Below are positions 9,835-19,337 of a stretch of DNA of 64,000 nt, piece after piece. Position 1 is the stretch's first letter, and each line of letters starts with the position of its first letter. Source of the stretch: Yoonia sp. BS5-3 (lineage in GTDB: Bacteria; Pseudomonadota; Alphaproteobacteria; Rhodobacterales; Rhodobacteraceae). The notes under the pieces were generated by a model. The model made no database searches. It saw nothing but the letters and a program-made list of their open reading frames with translations, and was not told the origin of the DNA. A program made the position numbers and the translations under genes. The DNA lies in NCBI RefSeq assembly GCF_038069655.2, contig NZ_CP150951.2, forward strand, positions 3,250,001 to 3,314,000, read 5' to 3'.

Positions 9835-10359
9835 TCAATACCCGACGGGTGCTGAGATATTGAAATACATCCCGTAAGAGGCCGTGACGAAAATCGATAT
9901 CGCAGCGATGCCCTGGATCCATACCCGCAGAAAAAACAAACGGCGCCACAGAGCCTTACCCGTTAGCATTTGCGCCTGAAGCTTCCTTGCGGCGGACAGA
10001 TTGATCATGCCAACGAATATCAAGGGGAATGACAGCATGAATATACCCTGTGCAAATTCCAAACGATAAAGGAACCCTATCAAGGCAAGCGCGCTGAGGG
10101 TAAAAGCCACGGCTGCGACCACCCACATGCCAAACCAATCCATCATGGTCACAATGCGGCGGGTATTAATCTCAACCATTTTTTCAAGATCTTCTGCGGC
10201 CTGCGCACCATAGCGGCGACTAAACAGCAAAATATCGTAGGGCACGCCAAGAACCCAATGCGAAGCGGCCGCCCAAGTGACAACCAAGGCAAGCCAGTAC
10301 CAAATGCTGGAAAACGTCGCTGTATCAAGGGCATAAAAGAAGATATCTCGCCAGGGCAA
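9835..10359 (-). CDS. Small integral membrane protein (family often labelled 'component of SufBCD complex')
   Basis: A 174-residue protein with four likely membrane helices (about 18-38, 75-98, 102-120 and 142-165). The segment SIWYWLALVVTWAAASHWVLG is typical of a Rhodobacterales family that databases often name 'component of SufBCD complex'; I know of no experimental support and no suf genes are nearby. The start is TTG at 10359, since no ATG or GTG precedes the first helix in frame. It lies head-to-head with hemB (124 bases between starts). Confidence 0.75.
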   Translation of the reverse strand: MPWRDIFFYALDTATFSSIWYWLALVVTWAAASHWVLGVPYDILLFSRRYGAQAAEDLEKMVEINTRRIVTMMDWFGMWVVAAVAFTLSALALIGFLYRLEFAQGIFMLSFPLIFVGMINLSAARKLQAQMLTGKALWRRLFFLRVWIQGIAAISIFVTASYGMYFNISAPVGY

Positions 10360-10483
10360 TGGTGTGTCTCGCGCTTTGTGGAGGTTCGTCCATCGGAAAC
10401 TAGCGCCGCTTGGTCAACTTGCCCAGCCTTGTGAATACGTAAAATCCATGCGACCAACACTGAGGACATCAAAGGCAGCTTTC

Positions 10484-11482
10484 ATGAAACCGACCATCGC
10501 CTCTTTTCCTGCAGCCAGACCGCGGCGGATGCGCCAATCTGCGGCGCTCCGGGCATTGGCCCGCCAAAACACATTGACTGTCGATGATCTGATCTGGCCG
10601 ATCTTTGTGATGGATGGAAAAGATGACGAAACGCCGGTGGCCTCGATGCCCGGTGTCGTTCGGCGTACTGTGGACCGGATCGCGAAAGCAGCCCTTGAGG
10701 CGCAGAATTTGGGCATCCCGGCCATCTGCATCTTTCCTTACACGGGCCTCGAAGCACGGACCGAGGACTGCGCCATGGCGTGGGATCCCGATAACCTGAC
10801 CAACCAAGCGATCCGGGCAATCAAAGACGCAGCCCCAGAAATCGCCGTAATGACGGATATCGCGCTTGATCCTTACAACATCAATGGACATGACGGCTTT
10901 GTCGAAAACGGTAAGATCGTCAATGATCGGACGGTCGAGGCTCTGGTCAAAATGGGGCTGGCACAAGCGGCGGCTGGGGCGGATATTCTCGGGCCTTCTG
11001 ATATGATGGATGGCCGGATCGGCGCGATCCGTAGCGCGCTTGAATCTGAAGGGCATCAAGATGTCACAATACTCAGCTATGCGGCAAAATATGCGTCGTC
11101 CTTTTATGGTCCTTTTCGAGATGCGGTTGGGGCTTCAGCTGCGCTGACAGGCGACAAAAAAACCTATCAAATGGACCCTGGCAATGCCGACGAAGCATTA
11201 CGACTGGTTGAACGGGACCTGCAAGAGGGCGCCGACATGGTCATGGTCAAACCGGGCATGCCTTACTTGGATATCTGCCGGCGGGTCAAAGACAGCTTTG
11301 GTGTACCAACCTACGCCTATCAAGTCAGCGGGGAATACGCGATGCTGCAGGCTGCAGCACAAAATGGGTGGCTTGATGGTGAAAAAGTGATGATGGAAAG
11401 CCTTCTTGGGTTTAAACGTGCTGGCTGTGATGGAATCCTGACCTATTTTGCGACCACTGTTGCACGTCTTCTGAACACTTGA
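10484..11482 (+). CDS. hemB: Delta-aminolevulinic acid dehydratase (porphobilinogen synthase)
   Basis: A 332-residue cytosolic enzyme that condenses two 5-aminolevulinate molecules to porphobilinogen, the second committed step of haem, (bacterio)chlorophyll and corrin synthesis. The two Schiff-base lysines are Lys202 (SYAAKYASSFYGP) and Lys256 (VMVKPGMPYLD). The zinc-binding Cys triad of other HemB proteins is replaced by Asp (TDIALDPYNINGHDG, residues 124-138), which marks the magnesium-dependent alphaproteobacterial type. ATG 10484 (MKPTIASFPAARPRR) was chosen because it matches the usual N-terminus; an in-frame ATG at 10449 would add 12 unconserved residues. Confidence 0.97.
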   Translation: MKPTIASFPAARPRRMRQSAALRALARQNTLTVDDLIWPIFVMDGKDDETPVASMPGVVRRTVDRIAKAALEAQNLGIPAICIFPYTGLEARTEDCAMAWDPDNLTNQAIRAIKDAAPEIAVMTDIALDPYNINGHDGFVENGKIVNDRTVEALVKMGLAQAAAGADILGPSDMMDGRIGAIRSALESEGHQDVTILSYAAKYASSFYGPFRDAVGASAALTGDKKTYQMDPGNADEALRLVERDLQEGADMVMVKPGMPYLDICRRVKDSFGVPTYAYQVSGEYAMLQAAAQNGWLDGEKVMMESLLGFKRAGCDGILTYFATTVARLLNT

Positions 11483-11561
11483 AAATGCGTTTACGAAAAT
11501 AAATCAAATTGTAAGAAATTCGGCTTAGCCGTTCTCAAGCCTGTTTGCTGATGAGGAACGC

Positions 11562-12923
11562 ATGCTCTTTCGAACCCAGTCTACTGAGGACCGACGCACT
11601 GACGCCAAAAACCAGGCGATCGTCGATATGATCGAACGGACACAGGCTGTGATCCATTTTAAGCCTGACGGAACGATCACCGGAGCAAATCGGAATTTTC
11701 TCAACGCCGTTGGCTACAAGCTTGACGAAATCACAGGAAAACACCATTCGATTTTTGTTGCACCGCATCTGATACAATCGGAGGAATATGCCGATTTCTG
11801 GCAAAAACTCAGAGATGGACAATCACACACCGCCCAGGTCGAACGATTTACAAAGGACGGCAAATCCGTGTGGTTGCAAGCAACATATGCGCCTGTTTTC
11901 GGCCCCGATCGAAAAGTTGCGCAGGTCACCAAAATCGCCACAGATATCACCAAACGACGGGAAAGCCTCGGGGCAATTTCGCAAACATTGGCCCAGGTAA
12001 AAGACGGCAATTTGACCTGCCGAGTCCCCAAAGCTGGCATTGATGACCTTGATACGCTTGCTGAAACGCTCAACGACACTTTTTCGCAGCTGGCACAAAT
12101 GATCGTAGCCGTCCGGGACATATCAGCCGAGGTCACCGGCGTTATCGAACAGGCAAACGTGTCTTCTGACAATTTGTCAGAGCGGACAAACAGCCAAGCC
12201 GCGACATTGGAACAAACTGTTGCCGCACTTGAAGAAATCACAACAGCGGCGCAATCCTCGGCGCGGACGCTTCAGGAAGCCGAAACGCTGGCAACAAATG
12301 CTGCGGGCATTGCAGCAAACAGTGATGCAGTGGTTGGGCAGTCGATCTCGGCCATGGATCAGATCAAACATTCCTCAGAAGAAATGTCCAAAATCATTTC
12401 CGCCATCGAAGACATCGCATTTCAAACAAATCTGCTCGCGCTGAACGCCGGTGTTGAGGCCGCGCGCGCAGGTGAGGCCGGCCGCGGCTTTGCCGTTGTC
12501 GCGTCCGAAGTGCGGGCGTTGGCCCACCGATCGCAGGAGGCGGCGGGCGAGATCAAAGGGTTGATCGAGCGCAGTTCGGAGCACGTGTCTCAAGGTGTTA
12601 AGCTGGTCAACAGCACCGGTGCTGAACTTCAACAAATCAGCAAAAGCGTAAACGAGATCACAGAAAAGACCAGCAACACAGCAAGTAGCTCCGCTGAACA
12701 ATCGAACACTTTAAGTGAAATCAATATGCGGATCGGTCAACTCGACAATGTCACACAGCAGAACGCCAGTATGGTTCAGGAAATGGCAGCAACCAACCGA
12801 CAGCTGATGTCGAACATACGCCGGATGACCGACGAAATTACCCGCTTTCAAACCTCTGGGTCTGGTCAGGGCGCCGGTACATCTAATGCAAACATCCCAA
12901 CTTATATACGCGCCGTACGTTAG
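11562..12923 (+). CDS. Soluble methyl-accepting chemotaxis protein with PAS domain
   Basis: A 453-residue receptor with no transmembrane segment. A PAS domain spans about 22-132 ([20 protein letters not shown], ending ITKRRE), a HAMP-like linker about 140-185 ([11 protein letters not shown]), and the kinase-control coiled coil follows to about 430. The hairpin tip [20 protein letters not shown] is at 283-302. PAS receptors of this kind often hold haem or FAD and sense redox state or oxygen; the cofactor here is unknown. The C-terminus (YIRAVR) lacks the NWETF-type CheR/CheB tether. GAGGAACGC before ATG 11562 supports the start. No che or flagellar genes are nearby, so it is an orphan receptor. 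Confidence 0.93.
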   Translation: MLFRTQSTEDRRTDAKNQAIVDMIERTQAVIHFKPDGTITGANRNFLNAVGYKLDEITGKHHSIFVAPHLIQSEEYADFWQKLRDGQSHTAQVERFTKDGKSVWLQATYAPVFGPDRKVAQVTKIATDITKRRESLGAISQTLAQVKDGNLTCRVPKAGIDDLDTLAETLNDTFSQLAQMIVAVRDISAEVTGVIEQANVSSDNLSERTNSQAATLEQTVAALEEITTAAQSSARTLQEAETLATNAAGIAANSDAVVGQSISAMDQIKHSSEEMSKIISAIEDIAFQTNLLALNAGVEAARAGEAGRGFAVVASEVRALAHRSQEAAGEIKGLIERSSEHVSQGVKLVNSTGAELQQISKSVNEITEKTSNTASSSAEQSNTLSEINMRIGQLDNVTQQNASMVQEMAATNRQLMSNIRRMTDEITRFQTSGSGQGAGTSNANIPTYIRAVR

Positions 12924-13049
12924 AGCTGGTGTCATCGATCTCAATGCCACTTCGATCAGCTGGTACGTGACAGCGCCCGCGCGACCGATTATAGTGTCTG
13001 CATAAGGGATGAAAAACGTCCCCAGTAGAGGCAAGATAGGCGGTATAAA

Positions 13050-13608
13050 ATGAATAGTTTTTCACGGCGCAACTTTGCGCTTGGGGCGTTGGCGAGCACG
13101 ACACTGGCGGCATGTAGCAACGGGATTGGCGGCTCTGGCGCGGCAACCATCGATGCGCGTGTCGATAGCACACTGAATGCCATGTATGCGGATTTTCCCG
13201 GCACCCAGGATTTAGCAAGCCGCGCCGCAGGCGTGCTTGTTATGCCACTTGTGACCGAGGTTGGTCTGGGTCTTGGCGGCTCATATGGGCGCGGTGCCCT
13301 GAAGGTTGGCCAATCCACGGTAGATTACTACTCAGCCGCATCCGGCAGTGCCGGTTTGCAGATTGGCGCACAACAATTCAGCCATGTGCTGTTTTTCATG
13401 ACACCCGAGGCGCTGCTTGAGTTCCGTCAGTCACCCGGCTGGGCAGCGGGCGCGGATGTCGAATATGCAGTCAGCAATAACAGCGAAATGCTGCGGGCAG
13501 ATTCTGACCACGTCACTGTCGCCGGTTATTGCGGTGGTGTTTGGGCAAACCGGGCTAAGACTGGGCGCAACCCTTGAAGGGACGAAATACACCCGGATTA
13601 TCCCCTAA
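13050..13608 (+). pseudogene. SYLF (YSC84) domain lipoprotein, frameshifted near its 3' end
   Basis: The frame from ATG 13050 encodes a twin-arginine-like signal (SRRNFALGALAS) ending in a lipobox (LAAC, Cys24), then most of a SYLF lipid-binding domain (AAGVLVMPLVTEVGLGLGGSYGRG). After residue LRADS the family's end should read through VIAVVFGQTGLRLGATLEG and KYTRI; these codons exist, but one frame over (to stop 13606-13608). Read without a shift, the frame ends at 13577 with an unrelated tail. One extra base near 13506-13512 would explain it. It could be a real mutation, a sequencing error, or recoding. The role of periplasmic SYLF lipoproteins is unclear. Confidence 0.75.
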
Positions 13609-13630
13609 TCACGCCAAAATGCGTGTGTTT

Positions 13631-13647
13631 GCGACATGAAATGTCGC
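13631..13647. repeat. Perfect inverted repeat between SYLF gene and flavoprotein gene
   Basis: GCGACAT (13631-13637) and ATGTCGC (13641-13647) are separated by 3 bases. It sits 63 bases before the flavoprotein ATG and could be an operator or a short hairpin. There is no T-run. Confidence 0.45.
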
Positions 13648-13709
13648 GATGTGGCAGGGAATAACGGCATCGCCTGTTCATTCTGGTAATATCAAACCGG
13701 AGGGCGCCC

Positions 13710-16118
13710 ATGCAAACAACAACCCGCGTTGCAGTGATCGGTGGCGGCGTTGTCGGCGCCTCCGTTCTTTATCATCTGACGAAGCTGGGCTGGTCTGATG
13801 TGTTGTTGCTCGAACGATCAGAACTGACATCAGGTTCAACCTGGCACGCAGCAGGCGGTTTTCATACGCTTAACGGCGATACCAACATGGCCGCGCTGCA
13901 GGGCTATACCATCAATCTATATAAAGAGCTGGAAGAGATCACAGGCATGTCTTGCGGCCTGCATCATTCTGGCGGTGTGACGCTGGCCGACAATCAGGAT
14001 CGGTTTGATATGCTGGTGGCAGAGCGCGCCAAGCATCGATACATGGGGCTTGAGACGGAAATCCTCGGACCTGAGGAAATCGGCAAGCTGGCCCCGATCA
14101 CCAATCTCGATGGGATCGTGGGTGGGCTCTATGACCCGCTCGATGGGCATCTTGATCCTTCCGGAACAACCCATGCCTATGCCAAGGCCGCGCGGGTGGG
14201 CGGGGCCAGCATTCAGACCCATTGCAAAGTGGTCGAAACAAACCCGCGCCCAGATGGGACTTGGGATGTTGTCACCGACCAAGGCACGATCCACGCCGAA
14301 CACGTGGTGAATGCGGGCGGGTTATGGGCACGCGAAGTAGCGGCCATGGCAGGCATATACGCGCCGCTCCACCCGATGGAGCATCAATATCTGGTCACGG
14401 ACGATATCCCGGAAATCTACGAACGCAGCAGCGAGCATCCACATGTGATCGATCCGGGGGGCGAAAGCTATCTACGCCAGGAAGGGCGCGGGCTCTGCAT
14501 CGGTTTCTACGAAAAACCCTGCCGTCCTTGGGCCGTTGATGGCACGCCGTGGGATTTCGGGCATGAATTGCTCCCCGATGATTACGACAAAATCAGCGCG
14601 TCGATTGCTTTCGCCTATGGGCGCTTTCCGGTTCTTGAACGGGCGGGCATCAAATCGGTGATCCATGGCCCGTTCACGTTTGCGCCTGATGGTAACCCCC
14701 TGGTCGGCCCGGTGCCCGGACACCAGAATTACTGGTCAGCCTGTGGTGTGATGGCCGGGTTTAGCCAGGGCGGCGGCGTTGGGCTGATGCTGGCACAATG
14801 GATGGTGCATGGGGAATGCGAACGCGATGTGAGCGCACTTGATGTGGCCCGCTACGGCAAGTGGATCACCCCCGGATACACGCGGCCCAAAGTGGTTGAG
14901 AACTATCAAAACCGGTTTTCAGTCAGCTACCCGAATGAGGAACTGCCCGCCGCCCGCCCGCACCGGACAACGATGATGTATGATATCTTCAGTGATCTTG
15001 GTGCCGTCTGGGGCCATCAATTTGGGATGGAAGTGGCCAATTACTTCGCCAAAGCGGGCGATCCGACATATGAAACGCCAACCTTCCGGCGCTCCGACGC
15101 CTGGAATGCAATCCAACGCGAGGTGCAGGCCGTTCGGGCCAATGTCGGCATCAATGAGCTACAGAATTTCGGCAAATTTAGCGTGACCGGCACCGGTGCG
15201 CGCGCCTGGCTTGACCGGATCATGGCTGGGCGTATCCCTCAGGCCGGGCGCATGTCACTGACGCCAATGCTCTCGCCCAAGGGGCGGCTTTGGGGCGATT
15301 TCACGGTATCTTGCCTGTCCGAGACCTCATTCCAACTGATCGCCAGCTACGGCGCCCAGGCGATCCATGAAAGATGGTTTGTGCAAAATGCGGGGCCCGA
15401 TTGCACGGTTGAAAACATCTCGGACAAGCGGACCGGATTTCAGATCGCCGGGCCAAAGGCGCGCGATCTTTTAGGGGCCTGCACACGGGCTAACATCCAG
15501 AATATCCGCTTTCTGGATGTCACTACGTTGACCATCGGGCAGGTAGACTGCATCGTGCAGCGCGTCAGTTATACAGGCGATCTGGGCTACGAAATTTACT
15601 GCGATCCAACCGATCAGCGGCAATTATGGGGCACGCTTTGGAATGCCGGACAGTCATTGGGGATCACACCCTTTGGTATGCGCGCAATGATGTCGCTGCG
15701 GCTTGATCGCTTCTTTGGGGCTTGGCTGCGCGAGTTTTCGCCCGATTACACAGCCGCCGAAACCGGCATGGACCGGTTTATCCACTTTGATAAAGCCGCA
15801 AATTTCATCGGACGGGACGCAGCCGAGGCCGAGCGTGCCAGCCCCCCTGCCCGCACGCTTGTGGCCTTTCAGGTCGACGCCGACGATGCCGATGTTGTCG
15901 CCTATGAGCCTGTCTTTATCGACGGTAAGGTCCAAGGCTTTTGCACATCTGGCGGCTATGCGCATCACACAAAGACATCCATGGCCTTTGCACTGATCCC
16001 GCGTGCGCTGGCACGCGATGACCTGACCGCCGAGATTGAGATTATGGGCCAGCGCCGGACAGCCCGCAGGATCACAACGCCGCTATTTGATCCAGACGGC
16101 ATGGCGATGCGCGGATGA
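13710..16118 (+). CDS. FAD-dependent dehydrogenase of the dimethylglycine/sarcosine dehydrogenase family (DAO + GcvT domains)
   Basis: An 802-residue protein. The dinucleotide-binding motif GGGVVGASV lies at 11-19, followed by SGSTWHAAGG, in which His46 aligns with the histidine that carries covalent FAD in dimethylglycine and sarcosine dehydrogenases. The C-terminal half (about 430-800) is a GcvT-type tetrahydrofolate domain, suited to taking the released formaldehyde as methylene-THF. Roseobacters carry several paralogues acting on glycine-betaine breakdown products, so the exact methylamine substrate is open. SD CGGAGGG precedes ATG 13710. The stop overlaps the next gene's start as ATGA. 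Confidence 0.9.
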   Translation: MQTTTRVAVIGGGVVGASVLYHLTKLGWSDVLLLERSELTSGSTWHAAGGFHTLNGDTNMAALQGYTINLYKELEEITGMSCGLHHSGGVTLADNQDRFDMLVAERAKHRYMGLETEILGPEEIGKLAPITNLDGIVGGLYDPLDGHLDPSGTTHAYAKAARVGGASIQTHCKVVETNPRPDGTWDVVTDQGTIHAEHVVNAGGLWAREVAAMAGIYAPLHPMEHQYLVTDDIPEIYERSSEHPHVIDPGGESYLRQEGRGLCIGFYEKPCRPWAVDGTPWDFGHELLPDDYDKISASIAFAYGRFPVLERAGIKSVIHGPFTFAPDGNPLVGPVPGHQNYWSACGVMAGFSQGGGVGLMLAQWMVHGECERDVSALDVARYGKWITPGYTRPKVVENYQNRFSVSYPNEELPAARPHRTTMMYDIFSDLGAVWGHQFGMEVANYFAKAGDPTYETPTFRRSDAWNAIQREVQAVRANVGINELQNFGKFSVTGTGARAWLDRIMAGRIPQAGRMSLTPMLSPKGRLWGDFTVSCLSETSFQLIASYGAQAIHERWFVQNAGPDCTVENISDKRTGFQIAGPKARDLLGACTRANIQNIRFLDVTTLTIGQVDCIVQRVSYTGDLGYEIYCDPTDQRQLWGTLWNAGQSLGITPFGMRAMMSLRLDRFFGAWLREFSPDYTAAETGMDRFIHFDKAANFIGRDAAEAERASPPARTLVAFQVDADDADVVAYEPVFIDGKVQGFCTSGGYAHHTKTSMAFALIPRALARDDLTAEIEIMGQRRTARRITTPLFDPDGMAMRG

Positions 16119-16711
16119 TCCCTATTTTGATCTTGGCCGCCGGATCATCCAGCCGGATGCGGGGTGGTGATAAGTTGTTGGAAACTGTCCACGGCATGCC
16201 GTTGCTACGCCTTCAGGCCAAGCGTGCTTTGGCGGTCGGGCATCCGGTTTTTGTCGCGCTACCCGATGCAGATCACCCGAGGTCAGACAGCATCGCCGAT
16301 CTGAAGGTAACGCGCTTGAATGTTCCACAAGCCGCAGAAGGCATGTCCGGGACCATGCGCGGGGCGGTTGCACAATTGCCGCTCGCGCCTGCTTTCATGA
16401 TGTTTCTGGCAGATCTTGTGGCGCTCGAAACGGATGATCTGCGGCAGGTTTTAGCAGCGCGCGATGCATATCCTGAGCATCTGATCTGGCGCGGGGCCAC
16501 AGCAGATGGGAAGCCGGGGCACCCGATCATCTTTGACGGCACGTTGCGAACTGACTTTGCCAGGCTCACCGGTGACACCGGCGGCGAGGCAATTGTACGC
16601 CCGCTCAAATCACAAACCCATTTGGTGCCCCTGCAAGGCGACCGGGCCCGGTTGGACCTGGACACGCCCGAAGAATGGGCCACCTGGCGTCAATCAATCC
16701 GGCAGAACTAG
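16115..16711 (+). CDS. NTP transferase family protein (MobA/MocA-like nucleotidyltransferase)
   Basis: A 198-residue protein with the nucleotide-binding N-terminus ILILAAGSSSRMRGGDKLL (residues 4-22) and the metal-binding region FLADLVAL near 95. The later GKPGHPIIFDG and LDLDTPEEWA motifs are typical of the molybdenum cofactor cytidylyl/guanylyltransferase-like group (MocA/CoxI). The conserved D of the usual 'L.DMP' is present as LADLV. It is translationally coupled (ATGA) to the flavoprotein, which is unusual for a cofactor enzyme; the true substrate is uncertain. Its last 18 bases overlap the convergent Hint gene. Confidence 0.82.
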   Translation: MIPILILAAGSSSRMRGGDKLLETVHGMPLLRLQAKRALAVGHPVFVALPDADHPRSDSIADLKVTRLNVPQAAEGMSGTMRGAVAQLPLAPAFMMFLADLVALETDDLRQVLAARDAYPEHLIWRGATADGKPGHPIIFDGTLRTDFARLTGDTGGEAIVRPLKSQTHLVPLQGDRARLDLDTPEEWATWRQSIRQN

Positions 16712-18940
16712 CTTACTTTCGTTCCTTTTCAAGGATTTACGGGCCGCCCTGTAGTTGCGCAGGCCTTCCTTTGTTGCCAGCTCTGGAAATAGCTTGAACA
16801 GTTCTTCGCGCTGATCGGCATCGACACCCTTTAGCGAATAATCCCCAGGCTGAAAACTCTCAGTCCAGGCCCCATTCGACAGGACGACTTCGTGATTATC
16901 GCACATGAAATGGACATAGGTTGATTGCCGAACATCAGCCGTTTCAACCCCATCCATCTTGGTCATGTGCTTGGCCGCGACCAGCACTTCGGTTTCGCCA
17001 AAGTAAAGCTGTGCCAACTCAGAAACGATCAGCATCCTGTGATTGGGGGACACCATCATATCCCGCTCAGGCAGGCCATTGCCCAAAGCCCCAGCCCGGA
17101 TCAATACAGGGCGCAGTTTCGGTGAAAGCTCCAGATCAGGCGCTTGCAGCACCTTCGTGCCGACCCAAGTGATATGCCGAATGCCATTGTCGCGGGTGAG
17201 AACGCGGTCACCGATCTGCAGGTTCTCGACCAACCGCTCGCCTTTTGGCGTTGCAATACGGGTTCCAGGGGTAAAACAGGGAATGACACGTTCGATTTCA
17301 GAGAATGTCATGGTTGAGCCATCGGCGAAGGTCACAACACCCGCCTCAGGATCACCAGACGTATAGGTGATGAAATCAACATCGGCACCGCTCAGGTCCA
17401 GCACGTCGATATCATTGCCATCAGCATCTTCGCCACCGACAACAACATCACCCGCAGTGCCGCCGATGATCACATCAGAGCCGGTGCCGCCGTAAATCGT
17501 ATCTGCACCAGACCCACCATCGATGATATCAGCGCCCGATCCGCCATCAATTGTATCATCGCCGGCATCGCCAAAGATCTCATCATTCCCGGCCTGACCA
17601 AAGATCGTATCATCACCGCCATTGCCACGCAGATAGTCATCATTGCCGTCATCATCATTTGTGGCGGTGTAATCGAGATTGGTGACGGCGCCGCCGCCAT
17701 CTAGCTCAAGCTCCATCCGGGTCACGCCCGGGATATTGATGGCCTGCGTGATCAGCGTGTTATCGGCACCAGCGGGGATATCAATCTCGGCAACCAGATT
17801 GCCTTCCTCGTCATAAAGACGAATTTCGCCGGTCGATTGCGCGATCAGGTCGACACTATTGACGGTGGTCGGGCCAGCAAACTCAAACACAAATGTGCCA
17901 CCATCAGCATCATCATCGGGGTCAGAAGCATCACCATCCTCCGTTAGGATCAGCACATTGCCGACGCTAGGCACCGAAAGATCACCGTCACCGCCGGTTG
18001 GATTGGCAGAGTCAAACACCATGACCGGATGATCGGGATCAATACTTGAAACACGCACCCCGTCTTCAATGAACTGGTTTTCGACAAGATCCCCGGCGGA
18101 CAGACCGCTGAGGTCTAGAACACCATCAAAACTAGGATTGTCGCCGTATATCGTGTCGGCGCCACCACCAGCGCGGATATCATCCTCGCCTGCGCCGCCA
18201 AAAACCGTGTCATCACCCGAAGATGGGCGAACGGTATCGTCACCACCGCCCGCGATGACGATATCGTCATTAGCTGCCTCGCCTGGCAGGATCGCGTCGC
18301 TATTTTCGATTTGGTCGCCGTCGGGATCGTCATCATAGGCAGTGTTGATCAGATCGTTGCCGGATGTGCCCTCAACATAACCGTCAGGGTCAACGGGGCT
18401 GAAGGTAACATCACTTATGCCCACCGCGCCCGAGCTTTCCGGGCCGTCATCATTGTCATAAATGATCTCCAGCGAAACAATCGGGCCAGCGATAGTCACC
18501 GTCACAGTGTCTTCGGCGCCCGATGTTTCAATACCGGTCGACGCGTTGTCATCCGTATCAAGTACGTTGCCGTTTACGCTGTGATGGTCGGCCAAATCGG
18601 TAAATGTGACGGGCACCTCTTCACCATCGGCATTCAATGCAATGATGGTGATCTTGTCATCCCACCCCGTTGCGGCACCAGACAGGCGGGCATCCACATC
18701 AAATAACTCGAACGAGACATTCTCGACCGGGTCATCAAATGACAGCGTCACTGGGGTTGGGTCGTCAACAGTCTGCGCGGCCAGCGCAATTGTTCCATCA
18801 GGGAAAGAGGCAAGAAACCAGTTTTCCCCTTCCGTTGTTGTCGGGGTGGCGACCGTCACATCAAGCGACTCGCCCCCGTCCGACACGGTGTTTGAGCCGT
18901 CGATATTCGTCGACGACCAATCAAGCGTGAATGTGGTCAT
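16694..18940 (-). CDS. Secreted RTX-repeat protein with C-terminal Hint domain
   Basis: A 748-residue, very acidic protein. The N-terminal part (about 1-190) is a beta-rich domain seen in Roseobacter surface proteins. Two blocks of calcium-binding RTX nonapeptides follow (for example GGGDDTVRPSSGDDTVFGGA and GNGGDDTIFGQAGNDEIFGD). A Hint_2 module begins at Cys555 (VIPCFTPGTRIATPKGE), with the block VSPNHRMLI, and runs to the end. RTX repeats point to type I secretion and folding outside the cell, where Ca2+ could trigger Hint cleavage before Cys555; this is inference. ATG 18940 was chosen (MTTFTLDWSSTNIDG; AAGG upstream) over a frame open further upstream. No export ABC genes are adjacent. 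Confidence 0.88.
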   Translation of the reverse strand: MTTFTLDWSSTNIDGSNTVSDGGESLDVTVATPTTTEGENWFLASFPDGTIALAAQTVDDPTPVTLSFDDPVENVSFELFDVDARLSGAATGWDDKITIIALNADGEEVPVTFTDLADHHSVNGNVLDTDDNASTGIETSGAEDTVTVTIAGPIVSLEIIYDNDDGPESSGAVGISDVTFSPVDPDGYVEGTSGNDLINTAYDDDPDGDQIENSDAILPGEAANDDIVIAGGGDDTVRPSSGDDTVFGGAGEDDIRAGGGADTIYGDNPSFDGVLDLSGLSAGDLVENQFIEDGVRVSSIDPDHPVMVFDSANPTGGDGDLSVPSVGNVLILTEDGDASDPDDDADGGTFVFEFAGPTTVNSVDLIAQSTGEIRLYDEEGNLVAEIDIPAGADNTLITQAINIPGVTRMELELDGGGAVTNLDYTATNDDDGNDDYLRGNGGDDTIFGQAGNDEIFGDAGDDTIDGGSGADIIDGGSGADTIYGGTGSDVIIGGTAGDVVVGGEDADGNDIDVLDLSGADVDFITYTSGDPEAGVVTFADGSTMTFSEIERVIPCFTPGTRIATPKGERLVENLQIGDRVLTRDNGIRHITWVGTKVLQAPDLELSPKLRPVLIRAGALGNGLPERDMMVSPNHRMLIVSELAQLYFGETEVLVAAKHMTKMDGVETADVRQSTYVHFMCDNHEVVLSNGAWTESFQPGDYSLKGVDADQREELFKLFPELATKEGLRNYRAARKSLKRNESKLVLPD

Positions 18941-19337
18941 GGCAACATGACCTTGATGTTCAGATGTCGTTCTACCATTTACGCTTTGCCGGGCTGGCCC
19001 CTTTGGAAACCACACTTTGCAAGTGAGGGGTCAGTCTTTACCTCTAAATCCTTACATCTGGCCTAAGCTGATCAATATACCCACTGATCATCACGTTCAG
19101 TGGCCATATCGCGGCGGATAGAGCGACTGCAAGCGGATTTCAGTCCATCCTACCGCATAGGACAGTGCTACCACGTGATCGTGGCATGACTTCGCGGGAA
19201 CAGAGGCAATATCATGCAATAATTGTTGCGTTTGGGGGAGGCGCGCCTTTTTGACATCAATTCGAAGACTAAGCAGCCAAAAACTGCAAAACCTTATCGC
19301 CCCAAACAACAAGCATGAAAATGCCTAATCTGGGACG
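18941..19337. other. 397-base gap without a convincing gene
   Basis: It lies between two minus-strand genes and should hold the promoter of the RTX-Hint gene. CCACTGA (19081-19087) and TCAGTGG (19097-19103) form a 7-base inverted repeat, and TGATCA occurs at 19069-19074 and 19085-19090. A 71-codon frame on the minus strand (19097-19312) has no good ribosome-binding site and no family features, so I do not call it. Confidence 0.5.

Noticed and set aside
17500..18260. Tandem repeats in the DNA of the RTX-Hint gene
   Set aside because: They are explained by the calcium-binding nonapeptide repeats of the protein rather than by a satellite or array.
19097..19312. A 71-codon minus-strand frame in the 397-base gap upstream of the RTX-Hint gene
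   Set aside because: No good Shine-Dalgarno, no hydrophobic or family pattern, and it lies over inverted repeats that look regulatory.
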